A stretch of 64,000 bases of DNA from an uncultured Alphaproteobacteria bacterium (GTDB lineage Bacteria; Pseudomonadota; Alphaproteobacteria; HIMB59; GCA-002718135), in NCBI GenBank assembly GCA_902620425.1, contig CACNHX010000005.1, positions 1 to 64,000 of the forward strand, given 5' to 3'. Of this stretch, positions 36,874 through 45,038 are shown piece by piece (the first letter of the stretch is position 1; each line of letters starts with the position of its first letter). Under the pieces are notes generated by a model. It made no database searches. It was not told where the DNA came from and worked only from the letters and a program-made list of their open reading frames with translations. The position numbers were made by a program, and so were the translations under genes.

Positions 36874-37332
36874 TTAATTATTTCTATATCTATCTAAATA
36901 TCCTTGTAAGATATAAGCAGCCGATTGTTGATCAAGTTTATTTTTTATCTTTGTTTTACTTAAATCGGCTTTTCTCATTTCTTTAAAGATTACATCTGAT
37001 GAAAATCTTTCATCCCAAAGAGCTGTAGGTTTCTTAAAAAAGGTTTGAAGATTAATATTAAAATCTCTTACTAATTGGCTTTGTTTGTTTTCACTATTAT
37101 CCAGGCTAATCGGTAAACCAAGAATAAATCCTCCAATTTCATACTCTTTCAAAATATCTTTCATGATAATTAAATCTTTATTAGTTCCTTTTCTTTGGAC
37201 AATTGAAAGAGGTGTAGCGATTATTTTTGATCTATCGCTTACTGCAACACCAATCGTTTTAGTTCCTAGGTCTAGACCTACAAGTATTTGTGATGTATTA
37301 AGGCCATCGATTAAATTATTTTGATCATTCAT
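36874..37332 (-). CDS. ruvX: RuvX/YqgF-family Holliday-junction resolvase-like protein
   Basis: RNase H-fold nuclease family linked with pre-16S rRNA 5' end processing and proposed to resolve Holliday junctions. I choose the ATG at 37332 (152 residues) because the more distant start at 37371 would run into gatC on the other strand. Motifs: LVGLDLGTKTIGVAVSD (about residues 17-33) with the first catalytic Asp, FILGLPISLDN, and WDERFSSD (about 104-111). The final acidic motif reads LDQQSAAYILQGYLD. It is divergent from gatC by 17 bp. Confidence 0.93.
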   Translation of the reverse strand: MNDQNNLIDGLNTSQILVGLDLGTKTIGVAVSDRSKIIATPLSIVQRKGTNKDLIIMKDILKEYEIGGFILGLPISLDNSENKQSQLVRDFNINLQTFFKKPTALWDERFSSDVIFKEMRKADLSKTKIKNKLDQQSAAYILQGYLDRYRNN

Positions 37333-37337
37333 ATAAT
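37332..37337 (+). promoter_or_regulatory. Candidate -10 element of gatCAB
   Basis: TATAAT at 37332-37337 lies between the divergent ruvX and gatC starts. Transcription would begin around 37344, about 6 nt before the gatC TTG. The upstream TTAAAT (37311-37316) is a poor -35 at 15 bp spacing. Confidence 0.33.
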
Positions 37338-37349
37338 GGAGCTCATAAA

Positions 37350-37637
37350 TTGAAGATTGATAAAAATACAATAAATAAAATTGCTCGTCTATCTAGAATA
37401 AAGTTAGATGATAAAGAATCTGAAGATTATATTAAGGATCTTAATTCCATTTTAGACTGGGTAGAGCAGTTAAATGAAGTAAATACTGAAAATGTAGAAC
37501 CGTTAAGTAACATATCATCATCAATTTTACCTAAAAGAGAAGATGTATCTAATGATACTAATTCTAGTGAGGAAATTCTTGAAAATGCTCCTGATAAACT
37601 TGAAGGTTTTTTTGCAGTACCAAAGGTGGTAGAATAA
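37350..37637 (+). CDS. gatC: Asp/Glu-tRNA amidotransferase subunit C
   Basis: Small subunit that bridges GatA and GatB in the amidotransferase that turns Glu-tRNA-Gln (and Asp-tRNA-Asn) into the correct amide. Of its 95 residues, the first half is the conserved KIARLSRIKLDDKESEDYIK helix region, and VEPLSNISS (about 49-57) is the usual middle motif. The start codon is TTG at 37350; no ATG gives the conserved N-terminus. Its stop overlaps the gatA start. Confidence 0.95.
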   Translation: MKIDKNTINKIARLSRIKLDDKESEDYIKDLNSILDWVEQLNEVNTENVEPLSNISSSILPKREDVSNDTNSSEEILENAPDKLEGFFAVPKVVE

Positions 37638-39061
37638 TGTCTAAATCATCTTTGAAACAAACATTAAAAGATCTCGATACAAAAAAAATATCAATAAGAG
37701 AATTAAATCAGGATTATTTAAAAAGAATTAAGGAAAATGAAAACTTAAATGTTTTTATTCATTTTAGTGAAGAGAATGTTTTAAAGCAGATAGATAACTT
37801 AGAGAATGATAATTCAGCAAAAAAATTAAAAGGTATTCCGATTGCAATCAAGGATCTATTTTGTACTAAAAGTATGCCTACAACCGCAGCTTCAAAGATT
37901 TTAGAAAATTTTAATCCAACTTATGAATCATTTGTTACTCAAAAATTATTAGATGAAGGATCTATTTTTGTTGGTAAAACAAATTTAGATGAGTTTGCTA
38001 TGGGCTCAGCTACTAATACAAGTTTTTTTGGAAATACAATTAATCCCCTATCAAAAGAGAATGAGCCTTTAGCTCCTGGTGGATCTTCTGGTGGTTCTGC
38101 AGCAGCAGTTGCTGCAGATTTATGTTTAGGAGCAACTGGAACAGATACAGGTGGATCAATAAGACAGCCAGCCAGCTTTTGTGGTGTTGTTGGTATCAAA
38201 CCAACGTATGGTTTATGTTCACGATGGGGCATAGCTGCATTTGCATCTAGTTTGGATCAAGCAGGAATTTTTTCTCATAATGTTGAAGATGCATCAATAT
38301 TATTACAATCAATCGCTGGGTTTGATCAAAGGGATAGTACAAGTGCTAAAGTAGATATTCCAAATTATTTTGAAAATTTAGATGATGATCTAAATGGGAA
38401 AACTGTTGGTATACCAAAGGAGTATTCTATTGATGGTACACCAATGGAAATAAGTCAGATATGGGAAGATGCTATCAAAGTTTTAGAAAAAAAAGGTGTT
38501 AGAATTAAAAATATTTCACTTCCTCATACTAAATATGCACTTCCTACTTACTATATAATTGCTCCTGCTGAAGCTTCCTCAAATTTAGCTCGTTATGATG
38601 GAGTAAAATATGGTTTTAGATCTGATGAAATTGATTCTCTCGATGAAATGTATGAAAATACAAGAGCTCAAGGTTTTGGAAAAGAAGTAAAAAGAAGAAT
38701 TTTAATAGGAACATATGTATTATCTGCAGGCTATTATGATGCATATTATCTGAAGGCACAAAAAGTAAGAAAATTAATAGCCGATGATTTTAATAAAGCT
38801 TTTAAAGAGTGTGATTTTATAGTTACTCCTACTGCACCAAGTGCTGCATTTCCTTTAAATGAAAAACAAAATGACCCTATCAAAATGTATTTAAATGATG
38901 TGTTTACGGTCCCTGCTTCTTTAGCAGGCTTACCTGGCATTTCCATTCCTTTTGGGAAAGATAAAAATAATTTACCACTAGGTATTCAAATATTAGGGAA
39001 ACACTTTGATGAACAACAAGTTTTTAATACCGCTGTATCTCTAGAAAGATCATATGAATAA
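37637..39061 (+). CDS. gatA: Asp/Glu-tRNA amidotransferase subunit A
   Basis: Glutaminase subunit of GatCAB, which releases ammonia from glutamine. The 474-residue amidase-signature protein has the catalytic Lys in AIKDLF (about residues 75-80). The Ser-cisSer pair is in [15 protein letters not shown] (about 152-166) and [17 protein letters not shown] (about 171-187). It overlaps gatB by 8 bp. Its presence suggests that a glutaminyl-tRNA synthetase and/or an asparaginyl-tRNA synthetase may be lacking in the genome. Confidence 0.98.
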   Translation: MSKSSLKQTLKDLDTKKISIRELNQDYLKRIKENENLNVFIHFSEENVLKQIDNLENDNSAKKLKGIPIAIKDLFCTKSMPTTAASKILENFNPTYESFVTQKLLDEGSIFVGKTNLDEFAMGSATNTSFFGNTINPLSKENEPLAPGGSSGGSAAAVAADLCLGATGTDTGGSIRQPASFCGVVGIKPTYGLCSRWGIAAFASSLDQAGIFSHNVEDASILLQSIAGFDQRDSTSAKVDIPNYFENLDDDLNGKTVGIPKEYSIDGTPMEISQIWEDAIKVLEKKGVRIKNISLPHTKYALPTYYIIAPAEASSNLARYDGVKYGFRSDEIDSLDEMYENTRAQGFGKEVKRRILIGTYVLSAGYYDAYYLKAQKVRKLIADDFNKAFKECDFIVTPTAPSAAFPLNEKQNDPIKMYLNDVFTVPASLAGLPGISIPFGKDKNNLPLGIQILGKHFDEQQVFNTAVSLERSYE

Positions 39062-40529
39062 TTTAATAAAAGGTGAAAAGCATGATTGGGAGATGGTAAT
39101 CGGTCTTGAAATACATGCTCAAGTAAAATCAAATTCTAAATTATTTTCTTCATCATCAACAAAATTTGGTTCATCACCAAATAGTCAAGTGTCTTTAGTC
39201 GATGCTGCTATGCCAGGAATGTTGCCTGTTATTAATAAGTATTGCGTGGAACAGGCAGTAAAAACTGGAGTCGGTTTAAATGCTAAAATTAATAATTATT
39301 CTGTCTTCGATAGAAAAAATTACTTTTATGCTGATCTTCCACAAGGATATCAAATTAGTCAGTACAAATATCCAATTGTAGGAGAAGGAAAAGTTACAAT
39401 TGATTTTAAAGATGGAACATCGAAAGATATTAGAATTGTAAGATTACATTTAGAACAAGATGCTGGTAAAAGTTTACACGATCAGAATCCTTCAAAAACA
39501 TATGTAGACCTTAATAGATCTGGCGTTGCTTTAATGGAAATTGTTAGTGAGCCTGACATTAGAACGCCTGATGAAGCTGGAATGTATATATCCAAAATTA
39601 GATCAATTTTAATGTACTTAGATACATGTGATGGAAATATGCAAGAGGGTTCTTTAAGAGCAGATGTAAATATTTCAGTAAGAAAACCTGGAGATGAATA
39701 TGGAACTAGATGTGAAATTAAAAACTTAAACTCTATAAAATTTATTAAGCAGGCTATTAATTATGAAGCAAAAAGACAAATAGAAATATTGGAATCTGGC
39801 GGTTCTATTGAACAAAACACAATGCTCTTTAATACATCTACTGGCAAAACTAGACCCATGAGAAATAAAGAAGAAGCTCATGACTATAGATACTTTCCTG
39901 ATCCAGATTTATTACCACTAAAAATTTCTAAAGAAGAAATAGGAAAAATTAAATCATCAATACCAGAGCTTCCAGATGAGCTTAAGAATAAATTTATTGA
40001 GACTTATAAATTGTCTAATTATGATGCCTCAGTATTAACTGCAGAGAAACAAACATCTGATTATTTTAATGAAACAATTAATTCAGATTCAGAATTAAAA
40101 AATCATGCAAAAATAGTTGTAAATTGGATTACTTCTGAATTGTTTTCATTATTAAACAAAAATAATCAAGATTTAATAAACTCTCCAGTATCACCTGAAA
40201 ACTTAGGACAACTTATAAAGTTAATTTCTACAAATGAAATTTCTGGCAAAATTGCAAAAGATGTATTGGAAGAAATGTTTTCTTCAGGAAAAACAGCTAG
40301 AAAAATTGTAGATGAAAAGGGACTGCAACAAGTTACAGATCAGGGTGAAATAGCAAAAGTTATTGATGAGGTCATCGCAGAAAATCCAAAAATGGTCGAA
40401 CAGTATCTAGCAGGTAAAGATAAGTTATTAGGTTTTTTTGTTGGCCAAGCCATGAAATTAACTAAAGGAAAAGCTAATCCAAAAATGTTAAATGATATTT
40501 TAAAACAAAAATTAAATAAAAAAAATTAA
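39054..40529 (+). CDS. gatB: Asp/Glu-tRNA amidotransferase subunit B
   Basis: tRNA-binding and kinase-like subunit of GatCAB. The 491 residues hold the cradle domain (VIGLEIHAQ at about 16-24, [19 protein letters not shown] at about 84-102, [11 protein letters not shown]) and ADVNISVR. The C-terminal YqeY-like tail ends with [20 protein letters not shown]. The end overlaps the convergent membrane-protein gene by 18 bp. Confidence 0.98.
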   Translation: MNNLIKGEKHDWEMVIGLEIHAQVKSNSKLFSSSSTKFGSSPNSQVSLVDAAMPGMLPVINKYCVEQAVKTGVGLNAKINNYSVFDRKNYFYADLPQGYQISQYKYPIVGEGKVTIDFKDGTSKDIRIVRLHLEQDAGKSLHDQNPSKTYVDLNRSGVALMEIVSEPDIRTPDEAGMYISKIRSILMYLDTCDGNMQEGSLRADVNISVRKPGDEYGTRCEIKNLNSIKFIKQAINYEAKRQIEILESGGSIEQNTMLFNTSTGKTRPMRNKEEAHDYRYFPDPDLLPLKISKEEIGKIKSSIPELPDELKNKFIETYKLSNYDASVLTAEKQTSDYFNETINSDSELKNHAKIVVNWITSELFSLLNKNNQDLINSPVSPENLGQLIKLISTNEISGKIAKDVLEEMFSSGKTARKIVDEKGLQQVTDQGEIAKVIDEVIAENPKMVEQYLAGKDKLLGFFVGQAMKLTKGKANPKMLNDILKQKLNKKN

Positions 40530-40856
40530 ACGTAAAGAATAGCATCTATAAGCAACAATTATAAACGTTAAAACTATCCAAATAATACTTCCTCTGTAAT
40601 TTTCTGCTGCTCTCCAAATTCCAATAGAAATAAATATTGTCCAAATAAAAATAAAAATTTTAGAGATTAGCGCAAGATTAGTAAAATCTAAAAATGGTAT
40701 TTGGGAAACAGAGCTATCTGTATTAAAAAAATAAATTTCAAGATTAAATATAATAAGTAAAACAATACCATTTAGTAGTTCACCAACTAACCAATAGGAT
40801 TTCCAAAGTTTTATTTTTCCTTCAAAAAAATCTTTTATTATATTTGTATTAGTCAT
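40512..40856 (-). CDS. Unknown membrane protein, four predicted helices
   Basis: A 114-residue inner-membrane protein I cannot name. Hydrophobic segments lie at about residues 24-42, 57-80 and 88-114. Conserved-looking spots are [15 protein letters not shown] near the N-terminus and [11 protein letters not shown] before the last helix. This resembles a small family of bacterial membrane proteins of unknown role that share a G-(I/V)-W-R-A-A-x-x-Y-x-G segment (from memory). The frame is open and free of stops, with an ATG at 40856. It is convergent with gatB and downstream of the DUF4198-like gene on the same strand, with a 64-bp gap. Confidence 0.68.
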   Translation of the reverse strand: MTNTNIIKDFFEGKIKLWKSYWLVGELLNGIVLLIIFNLEIYFFNTDSSVSQIPFLDFTNLALISKIFIFIWTIFISIGIWRAAENYRGSIIWIVLTFIIVAYRCYSLRLIFFI

Positions 40857-40920
40857 TTTTATTTGTCTTTAATATTATAATTATTCATAAAATTTTTAAT
40901 AGCAATTCAACACTCTTAAA

Positions 40921-41730
40921 TCATTTATTCGGTGTTTTTAATGTATAAGAAGTCCACAAAGAATGCCATTTAGCATAATTATCTTTTTTCTTATTACTAC
41001 CTTCAATTATAACAACGCTTTCAATTAGATATTTTGTGTTTTCTTTAAATAAATAATCAAAATATCCGCCCTTGTTTGTTCTAACGTATTCTTTTCTAAA
41101 ATAACCATTATTTAAACTCATAATAGAAACCTTATGATCAGCTAGTATTTTATTTTTATATTCTAATAGAATTCTTTTACTTTCATTTAAATTTTTAAGA
41201 GGATTGTCTAAAAAAATTAATTCAAAATCCATATTTGTATCGATATCTTTACCATCAAAATTTTCCACGCTAATTAATGACTTTGCATATCTTTTATAAC
41301 TTTCAAAAAAATTTTCTGGATAGTTATTTTCTCTATGTTTTTGGGCTAAATATGGAAATCCTTTTTCTCTTGAAAATATTTCAAATTTTACTAATTTTTC
41401 ATACTCAATATATTTAGTAACTGATTCAACTTGTATTACATTTAATCCTTTGAACATTTTTTTAATATTAAGAGCTGGAATATCACCTAATCTACCTTTA
41501 ATTTTTAATTTATTATCTTCAGCATACAGGAATGCAATTTTAAAATATTCTTTTGTAAATGGTATTGGTGATCCTTCAAAATTTTCTCCTATAAAGATAT
41601 TCGCCACAGCTTTTTCATTATTTGATAAGTGATAATTTATTGGATCAATCCAAAATTCATGACACAAAGAGATTTTTGTTATTGAAGTTAAGATAATAAT
41701 AAATATTAATCTTTTTAAAGTAAATTTCAT
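40921..41730 (-). CDS. DUF4198-type periplasmic protein
   Basis: Secreted protein of about 269 residues. It has a signal peptide of about 22 residues (KFTLKRLIFIIILTSITKIS) that would leave a mature N-terminus HEFWIDP, the classical start of DUF4198 proteins. The body is beta-rich, as expected for this family, which often accompanies nickel, cobalt or other metal importers. Two ATG codons, at 41733 and 41730, are possible; the first overlaps the start codon of the divergent HupE/UreJ-like gene, so I give the second. The C-terminal part contains NKGGYFDYLF, similar to the G-x-F-x(6) loop of carbohydrate/metal-binding beta sandwiches. Metal specificity is not visible. Confidence 0.78.
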   Translation of the reverse strand: MKFTLKRLIFIIILTSITKISLCHEFWIDPINYHLSNNEKAVANIFIGENFEGSPIPFTKEYFKIAFLYAEDNKLKIKGRLGDIPALNIKKMFKGLNVIQVESVTKYIEYEKLVKFEIFSREKGFPYLAQKHRENNYPENFFESYKRYAKSLISVENFDGKDIDTNMDFELIFLDNPLKNLNESKRILLEYKNKILADHKVSIMSLNNGYFRKEYVRTNKGGYFDYLFKENTKYLIESVVIIEGSNKKKDNYAKWHSLWTSYTLKTPNK

Positions 41731-41731
41731 C

Positions 41732-42889
41732 ATGTTCTCTTATATAAAAATTATAAAGTTATATCTATTTTTAATTCTAGTATGTTTTTTAAATTTATTT
41801 TCAACATCTTCTATTAGTCATGAAATCAAGCCATCTATTGCAGATTTTACTTATGATGAAAAATATTTGAATTTTAAAATAAGATTAAACGCCGAATTGA
41901 TATTATCTAATATTGATGCATCTACTGTTTCTAATACAGACTCTTCATCACTAAGTGAAATTTATGATAAATTTAGAATTTTAAGCAAAAAAGACCTTGA
42001 AGAAATTTTTCAAAATTCTTGGAGTGAAATAAGTTCTAATATTGATATTAAAATTAATAATGAAACAAAGAAAATAAATTTAATTAACACTGATGTTGAA
42101 GATATTAAAAATTTTGAAATAAGTAGAGATACGCATGTTTATTTTAGAGTTTTATTGGATGAAAATTCTGAACATTTTACATTTAGGTGGGTTAAAAACT
42201 ACGGCCCAATTATTCTAAGAGAGAATAATAATAACAAATTAGAAGATGAATTAGTTACAGAATATTTGCAATCAGGAATGGAATCAAGTCAATTTTTATT
42301 TAAGGAAAATAATTTTAGTAAAACATTTAATAGCTTCGCAAAATTTTTTGTATTAGGAATTCAACATATAATTCCAAAAGGATTAGATCATATTTTATTC
42401 ATATTTGGACTTTTTTTATTTTCATCATCTATAAAAAAATTAATTTCTCAAATAACTATATTTACTATTGCTCATTCAATTACACTTATATTTGTTTCTT
42501 TATCTTTAATGAGAATCAATCCTCAAATTGTTGAACCTATAATTGCACTTTCTATAGTTTATATCGGATTAGAAAATATTTTTAAAAAATATATAAAAGA
42601 ATATCTAAGATATATTGTAATTTTATTTTTTGGATTACTTCATGGTTTAGGGTTTGCATTAGTTTTGAGTGATATAGGTTATAGGAGTACAGACTTATTT
42701 ATCAATCTTGTATCTTTTAATATTGGTATTGAAGTAGCGCAAATATCTATAGTATTGGTTCTATATCTATTGATTGCGTTAAACTTTGCAAAAAATAAAA
42801 ATTATAGAATATTTTTTCAAGTTCCATCTTCTATATTAATATCAAGTGTTGGGTTATATTGGTTTTTTGAAAGAATTAATTTTTTTTAA
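41732..42889 (+). CDS. HupE/UreJ-family membrane protein
   Basis: A 385-residue protein with a signal peptide (about residues 1-29), a predicted periplasmic domain starting HEIKPSIADF, and from about residue 200 a membrane domain of six to seven helices. The membrane part begins GIQHIIPKGLDHILFIFGLF and contains FGLLHGLGFALVLSDIG, the HupE/UreJ_2 signature with conserved His residues. The family is linked with nickel or other metal uptake, but no hydrogenase or urease gene is in the window. It is divergent from the DUF4198-like gene with no intergenic space, so each promoter must lie inside the other's coding region. A joint metal-uptake role is inference. Confidence 0.82.
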   Translation: MFSYIKIIKLYLFLILVCFLNLFSTSSISHEIKPSIADFTYDEKYLNFKIRLNAELILSNIDASTVSNTDSSSLSEIYDKFRILSKKDLEEIFQNSWSEISSNIDIKINNETKKINLINTDVEDIKNFEISRDTHVYFRVLLDENSEHFTFRWVKNYGPIILRENNNNKLEDELVTEYLQSGMESSQFLFKENNFSKTFNSFAKFFVLGIQHIIPKGLDHILFIFGLFLFSSSIKKLISQITIFTIAHSITLIFVSLSLMRINPQIVEPIIALSIVYIGLENIFKKYIKEYLRYIVILFFGLLHGLGFALVLSDIGYRSTDLFINLVSFNIGIEVAQISIVLVLYLLIALNFAKNKNYRIFFQVPSSILISSVGLYWFFERINFF

Positions 42890-43105
42890 TAATAACTAAT
42901 CAATCTAAATAAGTAAAATACCATTAATTTAATAAAAGACTTTTGGAGCAAAATTGGAGCAGTAAAAGTTAAACTTTAGACTATAATCCCATTTTATCTT
43001 ATGTTATTGTTTCACTTGATATAGAGAGATTGCACTTGTTAAAATCTTTGTTTATCAAGAAAAATTAAACATGGAAGCTTATTAGAAGATCATGATTAAC
43101 GAACA
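42890..43105 (+). other. 216-bp non-coding stretch before tRNA-Ser
   Basis: The longest gene-free stretch in the window. It holds two TTGGAGCA copies (42943-42950 and 42954-42961, 11 bp apart) and a candidate tRNA promoter near its end. I see no credible open reading frame. Being next to a tRNA gene, it could be a remnant of an integration event, but no integrase body is recognisable. Confidence 0.5.
43030..43058 (+). promoter_or_regulatory. Candidate promoter of tRNA-Ser
   Basis: TTGCAC (43030-43035) and TATCAA (43053-43058) are separated by 17 bp. The predicted start near 43065 leaves a leader of about 40 nt before the mature tRNA. Confidence 0.4.
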
Positions 43106-43197
43106 GGAGAGATGGGTGAGTGGCTTAAACCACAGGTTTGCTAAACCTGCGAAGGAAGTAATTCCTTCCGAGGGTTCGAATCCCTCTCTCTCCGCCA
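43106..43197 (+). tRNA. tRNA-Ser (anticodon GCU)
   Basis: Full cloverleaf with CCA encoded. Acceptor GGAGAGA (43106-43112) pairs with TCTCTCC (43187-43193), the discriminator is G, and CCA is at 43195-43197. The anticodon loop TTGCTAA (43138-43144) shows GCT at 43140-43142, between stems CAGGT and ACCTG. A long variable arm (GAAGGAAG...CTTCC) marks a class II tRNA, as expected for serine. T stem and loop GAGGG-TTCGAAT-CCCTC are at 43170-43186. It reads AGC/AGU codons. dapA starts 7 bp behind the CCA. Confidence 0.97.
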
Positions 43198-43204
43198 TAT
43201 AAAA

Positions 43205-44077
43205 ATGTTTAAAGGTAGTATACCTGCAGTCATTACTCCATTTATTGGAGAAAAAGTTGATTATGATTCATTAACAAAAGTTTTAAATCACTTAATTGAT
43301 AATGGTTCCCATGGTCTTGTTCCTTGTGGTACAACTGGGGAGTCACCTACTCTATCACATAATGAACATAAAAAAATAATAGAAGAAACAATCAGAATTG
43401 CTGATAAAAGAATCCCTGTTATTGCTGGTACTGGTTCAAATAACACTTTTGAAGCATTAGAGTATACTAATCATGCAGAAAATGTAGGAGCAGATGCTGC
43501 ATTAATTGTAACACCATATTATAATAAACCAACTCAATCAGGCTTATATGAACATTTTAAAACAATTGCAGAAAAAACAAGTATACCAATAATAATTTAT
43601 AACATTCCTGGCAGATCAATTGTAGATATGACAATTGAAACTATGATCGAATTATCAAAAATAAAAAATATCATTGGAGTTAAGGATGCAACTAATGATT
43701 TATTTAGACCATTACTTACTAGAAAAAAATTGCAAGATGAATTTTGCTATCTTTCTGGAGAAGATGGAACGGCTTTAGCTTATTTAGCTCAGGGGGGTCA
43801 TGGATGTATCTCAGTTACTGCTAATGTCGCGCCAAAATTATGTTCAGAAATGCATTTGGCTTGGCAAGAATCAAATATTACTAAAGCTCAGGAAATTAAT
43901 TTAAAACTATCATCGTTACACAATGCTTTATTTATAGAATCAAGTCCAGGTCCAGTAAAATTTGCTGCATCATTATTAGGGCTTTGTAGTCAAAATACAA
44001 GACTCCCATTATCAGAAATTAAAGATGATACAAAAAAATTAGTAAAAAGTTGTCTTCAAGAATTACAACTTTTATAA
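43205..44077 (+). CDS. dapA: 4-hydroxy-tetrahydrodipicolinate synthase
   Basis: First committed enzyme of the lysine/diaminopimelate branch; condenses pyruvate with aspartate semialdehyde. The 290-residue TIM barrel shows CGTTGESPTLSHNEH (about residues 43-57), the catalytic Tyr in YYNKPTQSGLYEHF (about 106-119), YNIPGRS and the Schiff-base Lys in IIGVKDAT (about 157-164). The ATG lies only 7 bp after the CCA of tRNA-Ser, with no promoter, terminator or ribosome site between them, so it is probably read through from the tRNA promoter. Confidence 0.96.
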   Translation: MFKGSIPAVITPFIGEKVDYDSLTKVLNHLIDNGSHGLVPCGTTGESPTLSHNEHKKIIEETIRIADKRIPVIAGTGSNNTFEALEYTNHAENVGADAALIVTPYYNKPTQSGLYEHFKTIAEKTSIPIIIYNIPGRSIVDMTIETMIELSKIKNIIGVKDATNDLFRPLLTRKKLQDEFCYLSGEDGTALAYLAQGGHGCISVTANVAPKLCSEMHLAWQESNITKAQEINLKLSSLHNALFIESSPGPVKFAASLLGLCSQNTRLPLSEIKDDTKKLVKSCLQELQLL

Positions 44078-44524
44078 ATGAAAATAATTGCTGCTAATAA
44101 TAGAGCCAATTATAATTTTACAATATCAAATAAAATAGAAGCAGGGCTAGTATTAACTGGATCCGAAGTTAAATCTTTAAGAATTAATACAGGATCTATT
44201 CGTGGTTCTTTTATTATAGAAAAAAATGGTGAACTTTGGCTTTCAAATTCTTATATAAAAAAATATCAAAATTCTAGTGATAATAACTATGATCCTAGTA
44301 GAAATAGAAAATTATTAATAACCAGGAGAGAGTTTAATAAAATATCCGGATCAATCAAACAAGGAGGTTTCACTATAATTCCAATATCATTATATTTTTC
44401 TGACAAAGGAATAGCTAAATTGTCTTGTGGAATAGCTAAAGGTAAGAAAAAAATAGACAAGAGAGAGTCCATTAAACAAAGAGATTGGAATATTAAAAAA
44501 CAGAGAATACTTAAAAATAATTAA
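44078..44524 (+). CDS. smpB: SsrA-binding protein SmpB
   Basis: Partner of tmRNA in ribosome rescue. The 148 residues contain NRANYNFTISNKIEAGLVLTG (beginning about residue 7), with GSEVKSLR following, the KKYQ loop, and a lysine-rich C-terminal tail with KKKIDKRESIKQRDW that forms the helix filling the mRNA channel. It begins at the base after the dapA stop. The dapA-smpB order is usual in alphaproteobacteria. Confidence 0.97.
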   Translation: MKIIAANNRANYNFTISNKIEAGLVLTGSEVKSLRINTGSIRGSFIIEKNGELWLSNSYIKKYQNSSDNNYDPSRNRKLLITRREFNKISGSIKQGGFTIIPISLYFSDKGIAKLSCGIAKGKKKIDKRESIKQRDWNIKKQRILKNN

Positions 44525-44527
44525 CTA

Positions 44528-44555
44528 TTTACTTTTGTAAATTGATCAATATAAG
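44528..44555 (+). promoter_or_regulatory. Candidate rpoZ promoter
   Basis: TTTACT (44528-44533) and TATAAG (44550-44555) are spaced by 16 bp in the 37-bp gap after smpB. The predicted start falls on about 44562, which is the A of the rpoZ ATG, implying a leaderless message. Confidence 0.45.
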
Positions 44556-44561
44556 CTCTAC

Positions 44562-44993
44562 ATGGCTAGAATAACAGTAGAAGATTGTATAGATAAATTT
44601 CCTAGTAGATTTGAACTAGTATTAGTTGCTTCAAATAGAGCAAGAAAGTTATATGCTGGTGAAAATCCAACAGTAGAAATTGATAATGATAAAAATACTG
44701 TTATTGCTTTAAGAGAAATAGCTGAAGAAACATTAACAAAAGAAAAATTAAAAAATGATTTAATTGAAGAATATCAAACTAATAATTTTAGCGAGGATCA
44801 AGAATTAGATGAAGATGTTAATGAATTAGAGGAAAACTCTAATGAAAATCAGATTGAAAAGCAAGAATCTGATAGTGTTGAAATAAGTCAAAATGTAAAG
44901 AATGATGATGATCTTACAGATGAAATATCAGTTGAAGCATCACAAGATAGTTTAGATGATTCTTCAGATGAAGATACAACTGAAAATTTATAA
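44562..44993 (+). CDS. rpoZ: RNA polymerase omega subunit with long acidic tail
   Basis: Assists assembly of RNA polymerase by binding beta-prime. The core omega domain is residues 1-65: [20 protein letters not shown], then [11 protein letters not shown] and the [12 protein letters not shown] helix. Residues 75-143 form a long tail that is rich in Asp, Glu, Ser and Asn and has almost no hydrophobic residues. The total of 143 is well above the roughly 90 residues of E. coli omega. Position before the rsh gene is conserved in proteobacteria. Confidence 0.95.
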   Translation: MARITVEDCIDKFPSRFELVLVASNRARKLYAGENPTVEIDNDKNTVIALREIAEETLTKEKLKNDLIEEYQTNNFSEDQELDEDVNELEENSNENQIEKQESDSVEISQNVKNDDDLTDEISVEASQDSLDDSSDEDTTENL

Positions 44994-45014
44994 TAAATAT
45001 AAATTTTAATTTAA

Positions 45015-45038
45015 ATAAATAATTTTAAAATTATTTAT
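45015..45038 (+). repeat. 24-bp perfect palindrome on the rsh start codon
   Basis: ATAAATAATTTT followed by its exact reverse complement AAAATTATTTAT spans 45015-45038 and covers the first two bases of the rsh ATG (45037). It is all A and T. It could be an operator or an RNA fold that hides the start codon. Confidence 0.7.

Noticed and set aside
36874..37371. Longer ruvX from 37371
   Set aside because: It would overlap the divergent gatC start; the extra 13 residues are not family-like.
42890..43105. Integrase gene remnant upstream of tRNA-Ser
   Set aside because: No catalytic Arg/His/Tyr motifs and no open frame of useful length; only two short repeats remain.
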